This document shows positions 16,602-25,062 of a DNA stretch of 38,657 nucleotides, piece after piece; the stretch's first letter is position 1, and every line of letters begins with the position of its first letter. The stretch is from positions 79,311-117,967 of the forward strand of contig CAIOZA010000139.1 of assembly GCA_903862655.1 (NCBI GenBank), read 5' to 3'. The notes beneath the pieces are model-generated. The model was not told the origin of the DNA. It saw nothing but the letters and a program-made list of their open reading frames with translations, and searched no databases. This stretch comes from an uncultured Ignavibacteria bacterium (GTDB taxonomy: Bacteria > Bacteroidota > Ignavibacteria > Kapaibacteriales > UBA2268). The position numbers and the translations under genes are program-made.

Positions 16602-17083
16602 TAAAAAATTCCCTCCGTTGAAAGTGTATCATCATCATTTCTGAACGTAAATTCAGCTTTAAATTCTGCTTCTTCTGGTAAATCTTTTTGTCCACCAAAG
16701 AAATTCTTCAAACTTGAACCACCAGAGGAGTGGGAAGATTTTATGTGGACATATAAATTTACAAGCCCCTGAAGCTCCTCGCTATTCATCGAAACAACAG
16801 TATTTTCGATGTCACCGTTGCTGTCGATTTCGAATAATCTTAAATTCATTGCTTCTTCTTCGGTGAAGGATGGTTCTACAATTTTAATATTAGATAGAGT
16901 ATCACCAAAAATACTTTTGTTGTATATTATCTTGTCGTGCCCTTCGTATTGAATTATCCCATCGAATGTTCCATCCTCATCCAAATGCAGTAACAATTCT
17001 TTGAGACCACTAATCTGTTCCCCATTGTAATAAATAGCAGTTCTCTCTAGTCTACCATTACTTTCTATACCAATTGTTGCCAT
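16601..17083 (-). CDS. Small cytoplasmic protein with internal duplication, unknown function
   Basis: A 160-residue protein without signal or membrane segment. Residues 1-35 (IGIESNGRLERTAIYYNGEQISGLKELLLHL) and about 82-115 (FEIDSNGDIENTVVSMNSEELQGLVNLYVHI) are clearly related, so the gene arose by internal duplication of a unit of about 80 residues. A polar Ser/Gly hinge (SSHSSGGSS) precedes the C-terminus. It shares a one-base stop/start overlap with the Gly/Ser/Arg-rich membrane protein gene and follows the hybrid kinase gene by 65 bp. No family recognised. Confidence 0.75.
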   Translation of the reverse strand: MATIGIESNGRLERTAIYYNGEQISGLKELLLHLDEDGTFDGIIQYEGHDKIIYNKSIFGDTLSNIKIVEPSFTEEEAMNLRLFEIDSNGDIENTVVSMNSEELQGLVNLYVHIKSSHSSGGSSLKNFFGGQKDLPEEAEFKAEFTFRNDDDTLSTEGIF

Positions 17084-17148
17084 AAAGCCTACTAAAAATT
17101 TGTTAAATAAGAACGTTTTAAAATTATATTAACACTTAATACAATGAT

Positions 17149-18312
17149 TTATTTTGTAAAAGGAAATGAAGGTAAAATAACAGTAAAAACAGTTCCATGA
17201 TCTAATTTACTAGTAACACTAATTGAACCATTGTTAGCATCAGCCAGCTCTTTACAGAGGACCAAACCAATTCCTGTGCCGACTTCACCATTGGTTCCGG
17301 TTTTAATGTGCTTTGCGTCGATTCTAAAGATACCTTTAAGCTCATCTGAAGAAATACCAATTCCGCTGTCTTCAACGGTTATAATGGCATTTTTGCCGCC
17401 AATGTGAGCATTGATTTCTATCTTTCCAAGAATGTTGGTGAATTTAATTGCATTTGAGATCAAATTACGGAAGATAGTATTTACCATCGAAGCATCAGCA
17501 TAGATTATTATATCCTCAGGAACATTATTAATAATTGAAATGTTCTTCAGTTTGGCATTATCAGCAAATAGCTGCACACAGAAATCCAGGAGTTGATATA
17601 AATTATGTTCCTCGGGATTGACAGGCAGCTTACCTAATTGAATCCTTGACCAAGTTAATAGATTTTCCAGCAGTATATTCAATTTTTCAGCTGAAGAATT
17701 CATATCGTAAAGCATCGAATGGAGATCTTCTGTTGATTGATTTCCAAATTCCTTTAATATGAACTCGCTCATTTTGTATAATCCCTGAAAAGGATTCCGC
17801 AGATCGTGAGCGATTATGGAGAAGAATTTATCTTTAGAGTTATTTAATTCAGCTAACTGTTCTCTGGCTTCGTTAAGTTCGGTATTTGCCTGAGTAAGTT
17901 TGTTGATATTTTCCATATTAGATTCGAGAGCTTTCTTTAAGTCGATATGGCTTTTAACTCTTACGAGGAGTTCGGTAGTGTTAAAAGGTTTAGTAATATA
18001 GTCAACCCCGCCTGACTTAAAAGCTTCTATAATATAATTAGAATCATTGAGAGCAGTAAGGAAGACAACAGGAATACTCTTGATGCTATCATCAGCTTTG
18101 ATTGTCTTACATATTTCTATTCCATTAATTCCCGGCATCAAGATATCAAGCAAGATGAGATCCGGTTTAATTTCACGGATTAATTCCAAGGCTTCGTGAC
18201 CGTTGGTTGCAATTTTGCATAAATATCCCTTTTTTTGCAGGGTTTTCTCCACCTGCATAACATTATCCGGCAAGTCATCGACAATGATAACTGTTCCCTG
18301 ATGCTCTTTCAA
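17149..18312 (-). CDS. Response-regulator/histidine-kinase hybrid without sensor or membrane segment
   Basis: A 387-residue soluble signalling protein. The N-terminal receiver domain (residues 6-122) has acidic DD at 12-13, phospho-acceptor D56 in LILLDILMPG and K108 in YITKPF. A coiled coil (about 123-158) leads to a HisKA domain with H169 in IIAHDLRNP. The HATPase domain has NLISNAIKF, DSGIGIS and GTGIGL boxes. The REC-HisKA-HATPase order means kinase output is probably gated by phosphorylation of its own receiver by another kinase. It lies in a minus-strand run with an S41 protease and a membrane protein (33-bp gap), which may be functional partners; that is inference from spacing. Confidence 0.93.
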   Translation of the reverse strand: MKEHQGTVIIVDDLPDNVMQVEKTLQKKGYLCKIATNGHEALELIREIKPDLILLDILMPGINGIEICKTIKADDSIKSIPVVFLTALNDSNYIIEAFKSGGVDYITKPFNTTELLVRVKSHIDLKKALESNMENINKLTQANTELNEAREQLAELNNSKDKFFSIIAHDLRNPFQGLYKMSEFILKEFGNQSTEDLHSMLYDMNSSAEKLNILLENLLTWSRIQLGKLPVNPEEHNLYQLLDFCVQLFADNAKLKNISIINNVPEDIIIYADASMVNTIFRNLISNAIKFTNILGKIEINAHIGGKNAIITVEDSGIGISSDELKGIFRIDAKHIKTGTNGEVGTGIGLVLCKELADANNGSISVTSKLDHGTVFTVILPSFPFTK

Positions 18313-18344
18313 AATGTGCTCCTCTTCAACTCAGTATAATTCTA

Positions 18345-19172
18345 TTATTTAGGTAATTGAGTATGATCAATTTCAGATCCTAAGATGCTATGCGGAATAA
18401 GGAATGTCACCAAAGTAACGACCATAGCAACAATAGCCCACCATTTCTGTTCTTTTTTGACAGATATTCTCCATGCGGCCACTACCCAACTGAGGAACAT
18501 AACTGCGGTTTTATTATCAGTCATATCACCAAATTTGAGAAAACCTTTGAATGGCCAGCCAGTCCAGTACGCATCGAAGGCATACTTTTGCATAATTGGG
18601 CCAAGAACAAGTCCGCCACAGAACAAGAGTACAACAGTGCAAATAGTTAGAATGTGAGTTTTATCTCCCTTTGTCATAGCTTCGATGCCGGTTCTAACTG
18701 CAAACCACATTCCAAAGAAAATAAAAAATATGTGTGGTAGAAGTATATAGTTAGGAACCTGACCTTTGAATCGGATAATAACTGATTCATCTGTAATTTT
18801 CTTAGCAGCAGAATTATTTGAAGTCAGGAACAGATTATAAACAATCTTACCTGCGGGAGCCTGATGAGGGATGTATGCTTTCAATACATCTCCTTCTCTG
18901 ACCATTGGTTGATTTGTGATGCTGTCGGTGCTTTTATAACGGACATAGGTCATATATCCTGTGACAGACTTATCAGGAATGGTCAGCTTCACAACTTCAT
19001 TACCCAAAGAGTCGGAAGTTCTAGGAAGTTCGAACTTGTAAGAACTTCCATTAATTTCGGTATGAATTCTTTTGGGATACGTTGGTCCTGTCCTCTTTTG
19101 GTAAGTATATGCTGACAGCATAACTACTAGTGCAAGCGTCCATAACAGAATGTTTTTAAATAGTTTATTCAC
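18345..19172 (-). CDS. Multi-pass membrane protein, unknown function
   Basis: A 275-residue protein. An N-terminal anchor (ILLWTLALVVMLSAYTY) is followed by a periplasmic beta-rich region (about 30-140), then four hydrophobic segments: YILLPHIFFIFFGMWFAV, ILTICTVVLLFCGGLVLG, AVMFLSWVVAAWRIS and WWAIVAMVVTLVTFLIP. It is not a transporter or enzyme family I recognise. It starts nine bases after the stop of the S41 protease gene and ends 33 bp before the hybrid kinase, so the three are almost certainly one operon. The layout (large outside domain plus membrane helices beside a soluble kinase) might suit a sensing or assembly role, but this is speculation. Confidence 0.78.
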   Translation of the reverse strand: MNKLFKNILLWTLALVVMLSAYTYQKRTGPTYPKRIHTEINGSSYKFELPRTSDSLGNEVVKLTIPDKSVTGYMTYVRYKSTDSITNQPMVREGDVLKAYIPHQAPAGKIVYNLFLTSNNSAAKKITDESVIIRFKGQVPNYILLPHIFFIFFGMWFAVRTGIEAMTKGDKTHILTICTVVLLFCGGLVLGPIMQKYAFDAYWTGWPFKGFLKFGDMTDNKTAVMFLSWVVAAWRISVKKEQKWWAIVAMVVTLVTFLIPHSILGSEIDHTQLPK

Positions 19173-19181
19173 ATTATACCT

Positions 19182-20789
19182 TTATTTATTTGAATTGAAC
19201 ATTTTTTCTGCTTCAGTAATAAGACTGATACACTTAATAACAGATTTATTATTGTAAATATCGACAGCATAAAAGCCTTCATTTCCCCAAATGATATATG
19301 CAATCATAGCTTTTGTGTAGATTACAAGGAACTCTTTATCGATTTGAAACATTTTCTCATTCCAGATATTTTTAGATCTGGAAATTGTTTCGATTCGCTT
19401 GAGAAAATCATCATCAAGCAAATAATTTTTATCAAAAATAAATAAATCATTGTTATATTTTTTTATTATATTTTCTCTTTCGAAAAATAAATATTGAAGC
19501 ACAGATTCGAGAATGATGTTTTTAGATATCAATACTTGCGTCAGGAGAGTTGTAGTATCATCCTTTGCATAAATATCTGGAAAAATTCCACCACCACCCA
19601 ACAAACTTCTGCCTTTTAGAGATTGAAACACAGGAAGTTTTAACTTACCGCCAAATTTATTAATTGAATTCTGTATATCATTGAATCCTGCATCACCTAT
19701 TTGGAGTTTATTGGTTTGATCAAGTTCAATATTTTCAGTTTGAACTTTTTGAATATTTCTGCCGGAAGGAGTAAAATAATCCCCGATGGTAAGACGAAAG
19801 GCTGTGCCATCCTTAAACTCCCATACTTTTTGTGCCATTCCTTTGCCATAAGACTGTGTACCGGCAATCACTCCCCTATCAAGATCCTGAATAGCACCTG
19901 CAAAGATTTCACCTGCAGACATTGTCTGATTGTCAATTAAAACCACCAATGGCATATCTTCTGCAATCTGACCGTCTTCAGATATATATTTCTGGTAATA
20001 ATCGTTATTCTTACCCTGAATATAGGTTATCGTGTTGCCACTTGTTATGAACTCGTCAACTACTTCGGCGGCTTGTTCAACATTACCACCCTGATGTTGT
20101 CGTATATCCAGAATGATGCTCTTTGCACCTTTTGATTTCAATTGCTTAATGCATTCCCTAAATTCTGTGTCAGCATTAGCAGCGAACCTGTTGGATTTCA
20201 GATATCCAATCGAAGTTCCAGGAAAAACAAAATAAACGACTATTGAATTAACTTGAAGTTCTTTTGGAGTTATATTGAATTCCATCAAACCGGGTACATG
20301 GTTTCGTTTGACGAAAATGACTACTGGCAAGGAATCACGTTTAACTGTCCTTGAATTAAAATCTGTGATGGACATTTTAACTGCATTTAATCCATCTATA
20401 AATAATATCTTATCAGCGGATAATAAGCCACTAATCGAAGCTGGTGAGTTCTTTTCGATAGTAATTATATTGAGAGTGTCGTTTACTTGAGCAACGGTTA
20501 GTCCTAAAGAATTAACTGTATTGCTATAATTACTTTTATAATTTGACAGCACTTTTTCATTGAAATAATCCGAATATGGATCTAAATCCCTTAGCATTGC
20601 AGAAAAGGCTTTTTCGCTTATTTTCTTGATATCGACACTGTCCTTATAGGACAAATTTGCAGTTTCCAATATAGTCCTGAACTTCTGAGTATTCCATAGA
20701 ATAAGACTATCGGCAGTCAATGAAGTTTTTTGGGCAAAAACATTCGCAAGAAGGAATAGGATCAGAAGGAAATAGAATAATATCTTCAT
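19182..20789 (-). CDS. S41 family C-terminal processing protease with PDZ domain
   Basis: A 535-residue exported serine protease of the CtpA/Tsp type. It has a signal peptide (MKILFYFLLILFLLANVFAQ), an N-terminal helical part with AMLRDLDPYSDYF, and a PDZ domain (about 90-160, LGLTVAQ...DKILFIDGLNAV). The catalytic core carries the nucleophile Ser in TMSAGEIFAGAIQDLDRG and the general-base Lys in QSYGKGMAQ about 25 residues later. GYLKSNRF and ILDIRQHQGG also match. A C-terminal extension of about 130 residues (after FPDIYAKDD) is family-variable. It acts in the periplasm, trimming C-termini of exported proteins. It is the first gene of a probable operon with a membrane protein and hybrid kinase. 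Confidence 0.94.
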   Translation of the reverse strand: MKILFYFLLILFLLANVFAQKTSLTADSLILWNTQKFRTILETANLSYKDSVDIKKISEKAFSAMLRDLDPYSDYFNEKVLSNYKSNYSNTVNSLGLTVAQVNDTLNIITIEKNSPASISGLLSADKILFIDGLNAVKMSITDFNSRTVKRDSLPVVIFVKRNHVPGLMEFNITPKELQVNSIVVYFVFPGTSIGYLKSNRFAANADTEFRECIKQLKSKGAKSIILDIRQHQGGNVEQAAEVVDEFITSGNTITYIQGKNNDYYQKYISEDGQIAEDMPLVVLIDNQTMSAGEIFAGAIQDLDRGVIAGTQSYGKGMAQKVWEFKDGTAFRLTIGDYFTPSGRNIQKVQTENIELDQTNKLQIGDAGFNDIQNSINKFGGKLKLPVFQSLKGRSLLGGGGIFPDIYAKDDTTTLLTQVLISKNIILESVLQYLFFERENIIKKYNNDLFIFDKNYLLDDDFLKRIETISRSKNIWNEKMFQIDKEFLVIYTKAMIAYIIWGNEGFYAVDIYNNKSVIKCISLITEAEKMFNSNK

Positions 20790-20897
20790 TAGAATTATTT
20801 AAACATTTGTTATAAAGATTTAATTGATATAAAAAAAGTTAGAATGTTGATATATAATTTATAAGTCTTGATTTACTTTTCAGCATTCTTAATGATA

Positions 20898-22994
20898 CTA
20901 CATCCCTTGATCTTTAAGCCATCGGATAGCTACCTGATTATTCATTTGAGCAGCTTTCTTCATTGTAGAAATGGCTTCGATTCGTTGTTTATTGTCGCTA
21001 TAAGCTAGCCCTAAGTTAAGGAGATATGTGTCATTATTTGGATCATTTTTCGCAGCGTTTGCGTACATCTCTACTGCTTTAGAGAATTGCCTTGTCATGG
21101 CATAAGCAGTTCCTAGATTATTATAAGCACGAGAATTGGATGGATCAATTTCAACTGCTTTCTGTAGCATTTCTAGTGCTTTTGCCATATTACCCTGTTT
21201 GCCGAATTCTTCTCCCAATTTATTATAAGCTTCCGAAGATTTAGGATTAGAACTGAGTGAATCTTGTAAAGTTTGGATTACTTTCTTTTTGTCACCTTTA
21301 CTTTTATATAGACTTGCGAGATTATCAGCAGCTAATTTAAAATTTTTGTCAATTTCTAAAGCTTTATTGAACGTTTTTTCCGCAAGCTCGAATTTATCAA
21401 GATCGGAATACACCACGGCTAGAACATTAAGCGCTTCAACATCATTAGGTGACCCCTGAACACATTTTTCCAAGTATGACAATGCTATTGCATTCTGTCC
21501 TAATTTATTATAAATAATCCCCATCATTTTAAGAGCAGGTGGATAGTACCCGTTGATTTTAAGAGCTTTGTCGAGACAAACAATTGATTTAGAATGTTCA
21601 TCTTTCATCTCATAAGTAGCGGCTAAATTTTGATATGCTTCGATATAATTTGAATCAATACTAATACATTTTGTAAAATTTTCTTTAGCTTTTCCAATAA
21701 CTTTATTTTCTTTATAGTAATTTCCCAAGTTATAGTAGGCAAGTGCATTGGTTGGTGATGTAGTGATTGCGTAACCATAAAAACTAAGGACATCACGATA
21801 GTTCCTGGCATGAGCAAATGAATAAACGGATAACATTCCAACAATGACAGCCAGCCCGATTAAGATTTTTTGATTATCAATAATTTTGATTTTTTCAAAT
21901 TTCAGAAATTCAAAAATAAGAATAATTAAACCTATTGCCGGTAAGTATCCCCGATGTTCAAAATAATCATAGCTAACATCCGCATAGTTGTGACGGTAGA
22001 ACATTCCTGGTATTGAGAACATTAGAAACCAAATAATTGAGAACAGAACCATTCCATTGAATTTATCCCGATTCTTAATCATATAGAGACTTGTCAGCAA
22101 GATAAGAATTATTCCTATTGAAGTTACTAGAATACTAAATTTGGGCATGGTTGATAAATTGACTGGAATGAAGAATTTAGCATACATTTCTGGTAGAGCC
22201 TGGATATTTTTAATGAAGGAACCAATACCGAATGAATCATCTCCTTGTTGATGAATAACAACATTAGACCTCATATACATAAACAAAATAATTATCGTCC
22301 CATAAGCAATGACCAGAGCGTAAATATTGGCTTTTATCTTTTTCTCTTTGCGTACAAAAAATAAGTAACTGGCAAAGATCAGCGGAAAAAGCACAGCTGT
22401 TTCTTTAGAGAATACAGCAAGTGCGAATGCAAGTATGTGGAGATAAAAATAGTAAGGTTTCTTAGTCTCAATCATTTGTATAAATGAAATAAACATTAGA
22501 ATACCCAGTAGAGCTATGATTAAATCACCTCTTGATGGTATCCATGCAACAGCATGTGTAAACATAGGATGAACAGCGTATATCAATGCCCCTGCCAGAG
22601 CTAATACCGGATTGTATTTCAATAGTTTTAGCAGGTGCATAAGAGTTAAACATGTCAGAATGTGAAGCAGAATATTAGTAAAATGGTAAGCATAGGCTTT
22701 ATTCCAGCTTACAGATGAATCCATCATAAATGAAATATTCTGAAATGGACGGTAAAATGCAAGCCCTTTCGTAGTATAGAAAGCGTCACGGTTGAAAGCT
22801 TCCTTTATATTGAACATAGGCTTTTGGGTATTAATTTGTTCAATAATGATTGATTTATCGTCAAGATATGAAAAATCAAATCTTACAGCCTGTCCATAAA
22901 CCAAACATATCAAAACAATTAGAATGATCTGAGGAATAGGTTTTTTTGTTATTATACTTAATATTTTGTCTGAATTAATCATAATATCATCCAT
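20898..22994 (-). CDS. TMTC-like GT-C membrane glycosyltransferase with C-terminal TPRs (paralogue 2)
   Basis: A 698-residue protein. The first half is a multi-pass membrane domain of the GT-C/PMT superfamily: a first-loop acidic motif in FSYLDDKSII, FYRPFQNISFMMD, YHFTNILLHILTCL, and AVHPMFTHAVAWIPSRGDL, which matches the HP.HTEAVAxxxGRAD motif of TMTC/DUF1736 proteins. About eight TPR units follow from residue ~415 to the end (ALAYYNLGNYYKENK, RAYNNLGTAYAMTRQ and so on). Eukaryotic TMTCs O-mannosylate beta-sandwich domains using a lipid-linked sugar; whether the bacterial proteins do so is unknown. The gene follows its paralogue by 10 bp and is surely co-transcribed. Confidence 0.88.
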   Translation of the reverse strand: MDDIMINSDKILSIITKKPIPQIILIVLICLVYGQAVRFDFSYLDDKSIIIEQINTQKPMFNIKEAFNRDAFYTTKGLAFYRPFQNISFMMDSSVSWNKAYAYHFTNILLHILTCLTLMHLLKLLKYNPVLALAGALIYAVHPMFTHAVAWIPSRGDLIIALLGILMFISFIQMIETKKPYYFYLHILAFALAVFSKETAVLFPLIFASYLFFVRKEKKIKANIYALVIAYGTIIILFMYMRSNVVIHQQGDDSFGIGSFIKNIQALPEMYAKFFIPVNLSTMPKFSILVTSIGIILILLTSLYMIKNRDKFNGMVLFSIIWFLMFSIPGMFYRHNYADVSYDYFEHRGYLPAIGLIILIFEFLKFEKIKIIDNQKILIGLAVIVGMLSVYSFAHARNYRDVLSFYGYAITTSPTNALAYYNLGNYYKENKVIGKAKENFTKCISIDSNYIEAYQNLAATYEMKDEHSKSIVCLDKALKINGYYPPALKMMGIIYNKLGQNAIALSYLEKCVQGSPNDVEALNVLAVVYSDLDKFELAEKTFNKALEIDKNFKLAADNLASLYKSKGDKKKVIQTLQDSLSSNPKSSEAYNKLGEEFGKQGNMAKALEMLQKAVEIDPSNSRAYNNLGTAYAMTRQFSKAVEMYANAAKNDPNNDTYLLNLGLAYSDNKQRIEAISTMKKAAQMNNQVAIRWLKDQGM

Positions 22995-23004
22995 TTATTT
23001 ATTT

Positions 23005-24948
23005 TTACCAACTAATATTTCTTTGCGTAAGCAAATTTTGAATTTCTATTGATCCGGACTTTGCTGCAAGTTTGAAGTATTCAATTTGTTTCACTTCATT
23101 ATTCAGTCTGCCATAAGCATATCCAATATTCTTAAGAGCCAAGGCATTCCTTGAATCTAATTCTATAGCTTTTCTAAAATTAGATATAGCCAGCTCATAA
23201 TCCCCTAACTGGTAATAGGTAACGCCCAAATTATTAAAAGCATAAGGATTGGATGGATTGAGACGAATTGACCTTAAAAGAGCAGTTTCTGCTTTAGCAT
23301 ATTCCTTTAGTGTGTTTAATGAATTTCCTAATAGATTATAATTTTCAGCATTTGATGGATCTATGATCGTTGCTTTAGCTAAAAACTTCGCGGCAAGGTG
23401 AAAATCACCAACTTTATAAAATAATCTACCTAAGTTCCTATAAACGTCTGGAAAATCAGGATCAATATCCAATAATCTATAATATGTTTTAATGGCTGTA
23501 AATGGATCATTCTTTGCTTCCAGGATTAATCCAAGATTATTTAAAGTCTCAACATTAAGAGTGTCTTCTTTGAGTACTAGTTGATAATATTTTTCTGCAT
23601 TTTGAAAATCACCTTTGTCATAATATGATACTCCCAGTGTATTTAAAGCGACAACATTTTTGCTATTACTGACTAGTGCTTGCCCCATAAAAGTAAGTTC
23701 ATCTTTATAGTTAGACTTGTAAGTAAACGATATTAAAGAATAAGAAATGATAAGAACAATAAGCAATGAATAGATGATTTGAGGCTTAATTGTGACAATA
23801 AGCCGATTTAAATATAGAGCAATCAAAAGAAAAATCCCAACAAGGGGTAAATATGATCTATGCTCGAGATAATCGAAAGAATTCATAAAACCAGAACCCC
23901 TGTAGATCATGGCAGGAAAAATCAAGATGAAATACCAGAATAGACCCCATATTAGAATTGTTCTGGTTTCTTTAGAGCTAATAATAATAAAGACTAAGCC
24001 AATCGCCAGTACAATGCCTATAATTATGGAATCTATTGAATGAATTGGCATAACCGATAAGTTAAATGGGATTACCATCTTTGACAGATACTCAAAAAAG
24101 ACAGGTAGATTACTCCAAAAAACAAGCAATAAACTCTTGTCACTTTCGGGCATAGACATTGATGCATTAAATCTAAGAATCAGATAGAGTACAATAATGA
24201 TAGTCCAGATGAATGAATAGCTCATATAATCTTTTACTTTTCTCTTTTTTGCAATCAGTATCATATAGAACAAGTAAATTGGCACAATTGATACGCCGCT
24301 TTCCTTGGAGAAGACGACAAAAAGAAACGACAATGAATGAAGAAGAAGATAATACCATTTTTGCGATTCTATATATTTTATTAGGAATATAACTGACGTT
24401 ACTCCAAATAAGCCTAGCAACAAATCTCCTCGCGACGGAATCCAGGCAACAGCATGGGTAAATAATGGCAGTACAGCAAACAGACATCCCAGACAAAGTG
24501 ATATATATCTGTTGTCCGAATATTTTTGTATTAGTTTGTATACACTGAATGTTGTGAGTAAGTGAAGTAGCAGATTAGTAAAATGGTATATCCAGGGAGA
24601 CTTACCACCGATCTGTGCGTCAATCATAAATGTAATCGTTTGCATTGGTCTATAGAATCCTACGATTTTATCCTTCATATAATCAAAGCTCAAAAAGGCA
24701 TCCTTTAGAAAGGCTTCTTTTATATTCGACAAACTTGAGATGATTTCCCAATGGTCAATTATTATTCTCTTATCGTCAAGACAAGTAAAGCCATATCCTA
24801 TTACTTCACCAAAGACCAGGGCTATAAGAACAGTAAAAATGAGATAGGGGTAATAACCTGATGCTAACAGAGAAAAGTCGAATTTTGATTTCGGCTCTTC
24901 TTTGATAACATCAATTATTTCAGGAATTTTTTGCTCTTCAATTGGCAT
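23005..24948 (-). CDS. TMTC-like GT-C membrane glycosyltransferase with C-terminal TPRs (paralogue 1)
   Basis: A 647-residue paralogue of the next gene. The membrane half carries the same motifs: GFTCLDDKRIIIDHW in the first periplasmic loop, FYRPMQTITFMIDAQ, YHFTNLLLHLLTTF and LPLFTHAVAWIPSRGDLLLGLFG. Roughly ten hydrophobic segments follow up to residue ~425, then about six TPRs (VALNTLGVSYYDKGD, ETLNNLGLILEAK, YAFNNLGVTYYQLGD). Both conserved aspartates of the DD motif are present, so catalysis is plausible. It lies just downstream of the SprB-repeat gene but is separated from it by a strong terminator, so it is a separate transcription unit. Substrate is unknown. Confidence 0.88.
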   Translation of the reverse strand: MPIEEQKIPEIIDVIKEEPKSKFDFSLLASGYYPYLIFTVLIALVFGEVIGYGFTCLDDKRIIIDHWEIISSLSNIKEAFLKDAFLSFDYMKDKIVGFYRPMQTITFMIDAQIGGKSPWIYHFTNLLLHLLTTFSVYKLIQKYSDNRYISLCLGCLFAVLPLFTHAVAWIPSRGDLLLGLFGVTSVIFLIKYIESQKWYYLLLHSLSFLFVVFSKESGVSIVPIYLFYMILIAKKRKVKDYMSYSFIWTIIIVLYLILRFNASMSMPESDKSLLLVFWSNLPVFFEYLSKMVIPFNLSVMPIHSIDSIIIGIVLAIGLVFIIISSKETRTILIWGLFWYFILIFPAMIYRGSGFMNSFDYLEHRSYLPLVGIFLLIALYLNRLIVTIKPQIIYSLLIVLIISYSLISFTYKSNYKDELTFMGQALVSNSKNVVALNTLGVSYYDKGDFQNAEKYYQLVLKEDTLNVETLNNLGLILEAKNDPFTAIKTYYRLLDIDPDFPDVYRNLGRLFYKVGDFHLAAKFLAKATIIDPSNAENYNLLGNSLNTLKEYAKAETALLRSIRLNPSNPYAFNNLGVTYYQLGDYELAISNFRKAIELDSRNALALKNIGYAYGRLNNEVKQIEYFKLAAKSGSIEIQNLLTQRNISW

Positions 24949-25009
24949 TTTTATAAGATATTGCTGAAATTAAAAACCGAAAATATCAATATTTACTGAC
25001 TTAAACAAT

Positions 25010-25038
25010 AAAAAAACGGGGAGCTGATTGCTCCCCGT
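25010..25038 (-). terminator. Terminator of the SprB-repeat gene
   Basis: ACGGGGAGC (25016-25024) and GCTCCCCGT (25030-25038) form a perfect 9-bp stem with a 5-nt loop. On the minus strand it is followed by a run of U residues, 25 bp beyond the stop codon at 25063. Confidence 0.93.
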
Positions 25039-25062
25039 TTAATTTATCAAATGAATCGGCAG

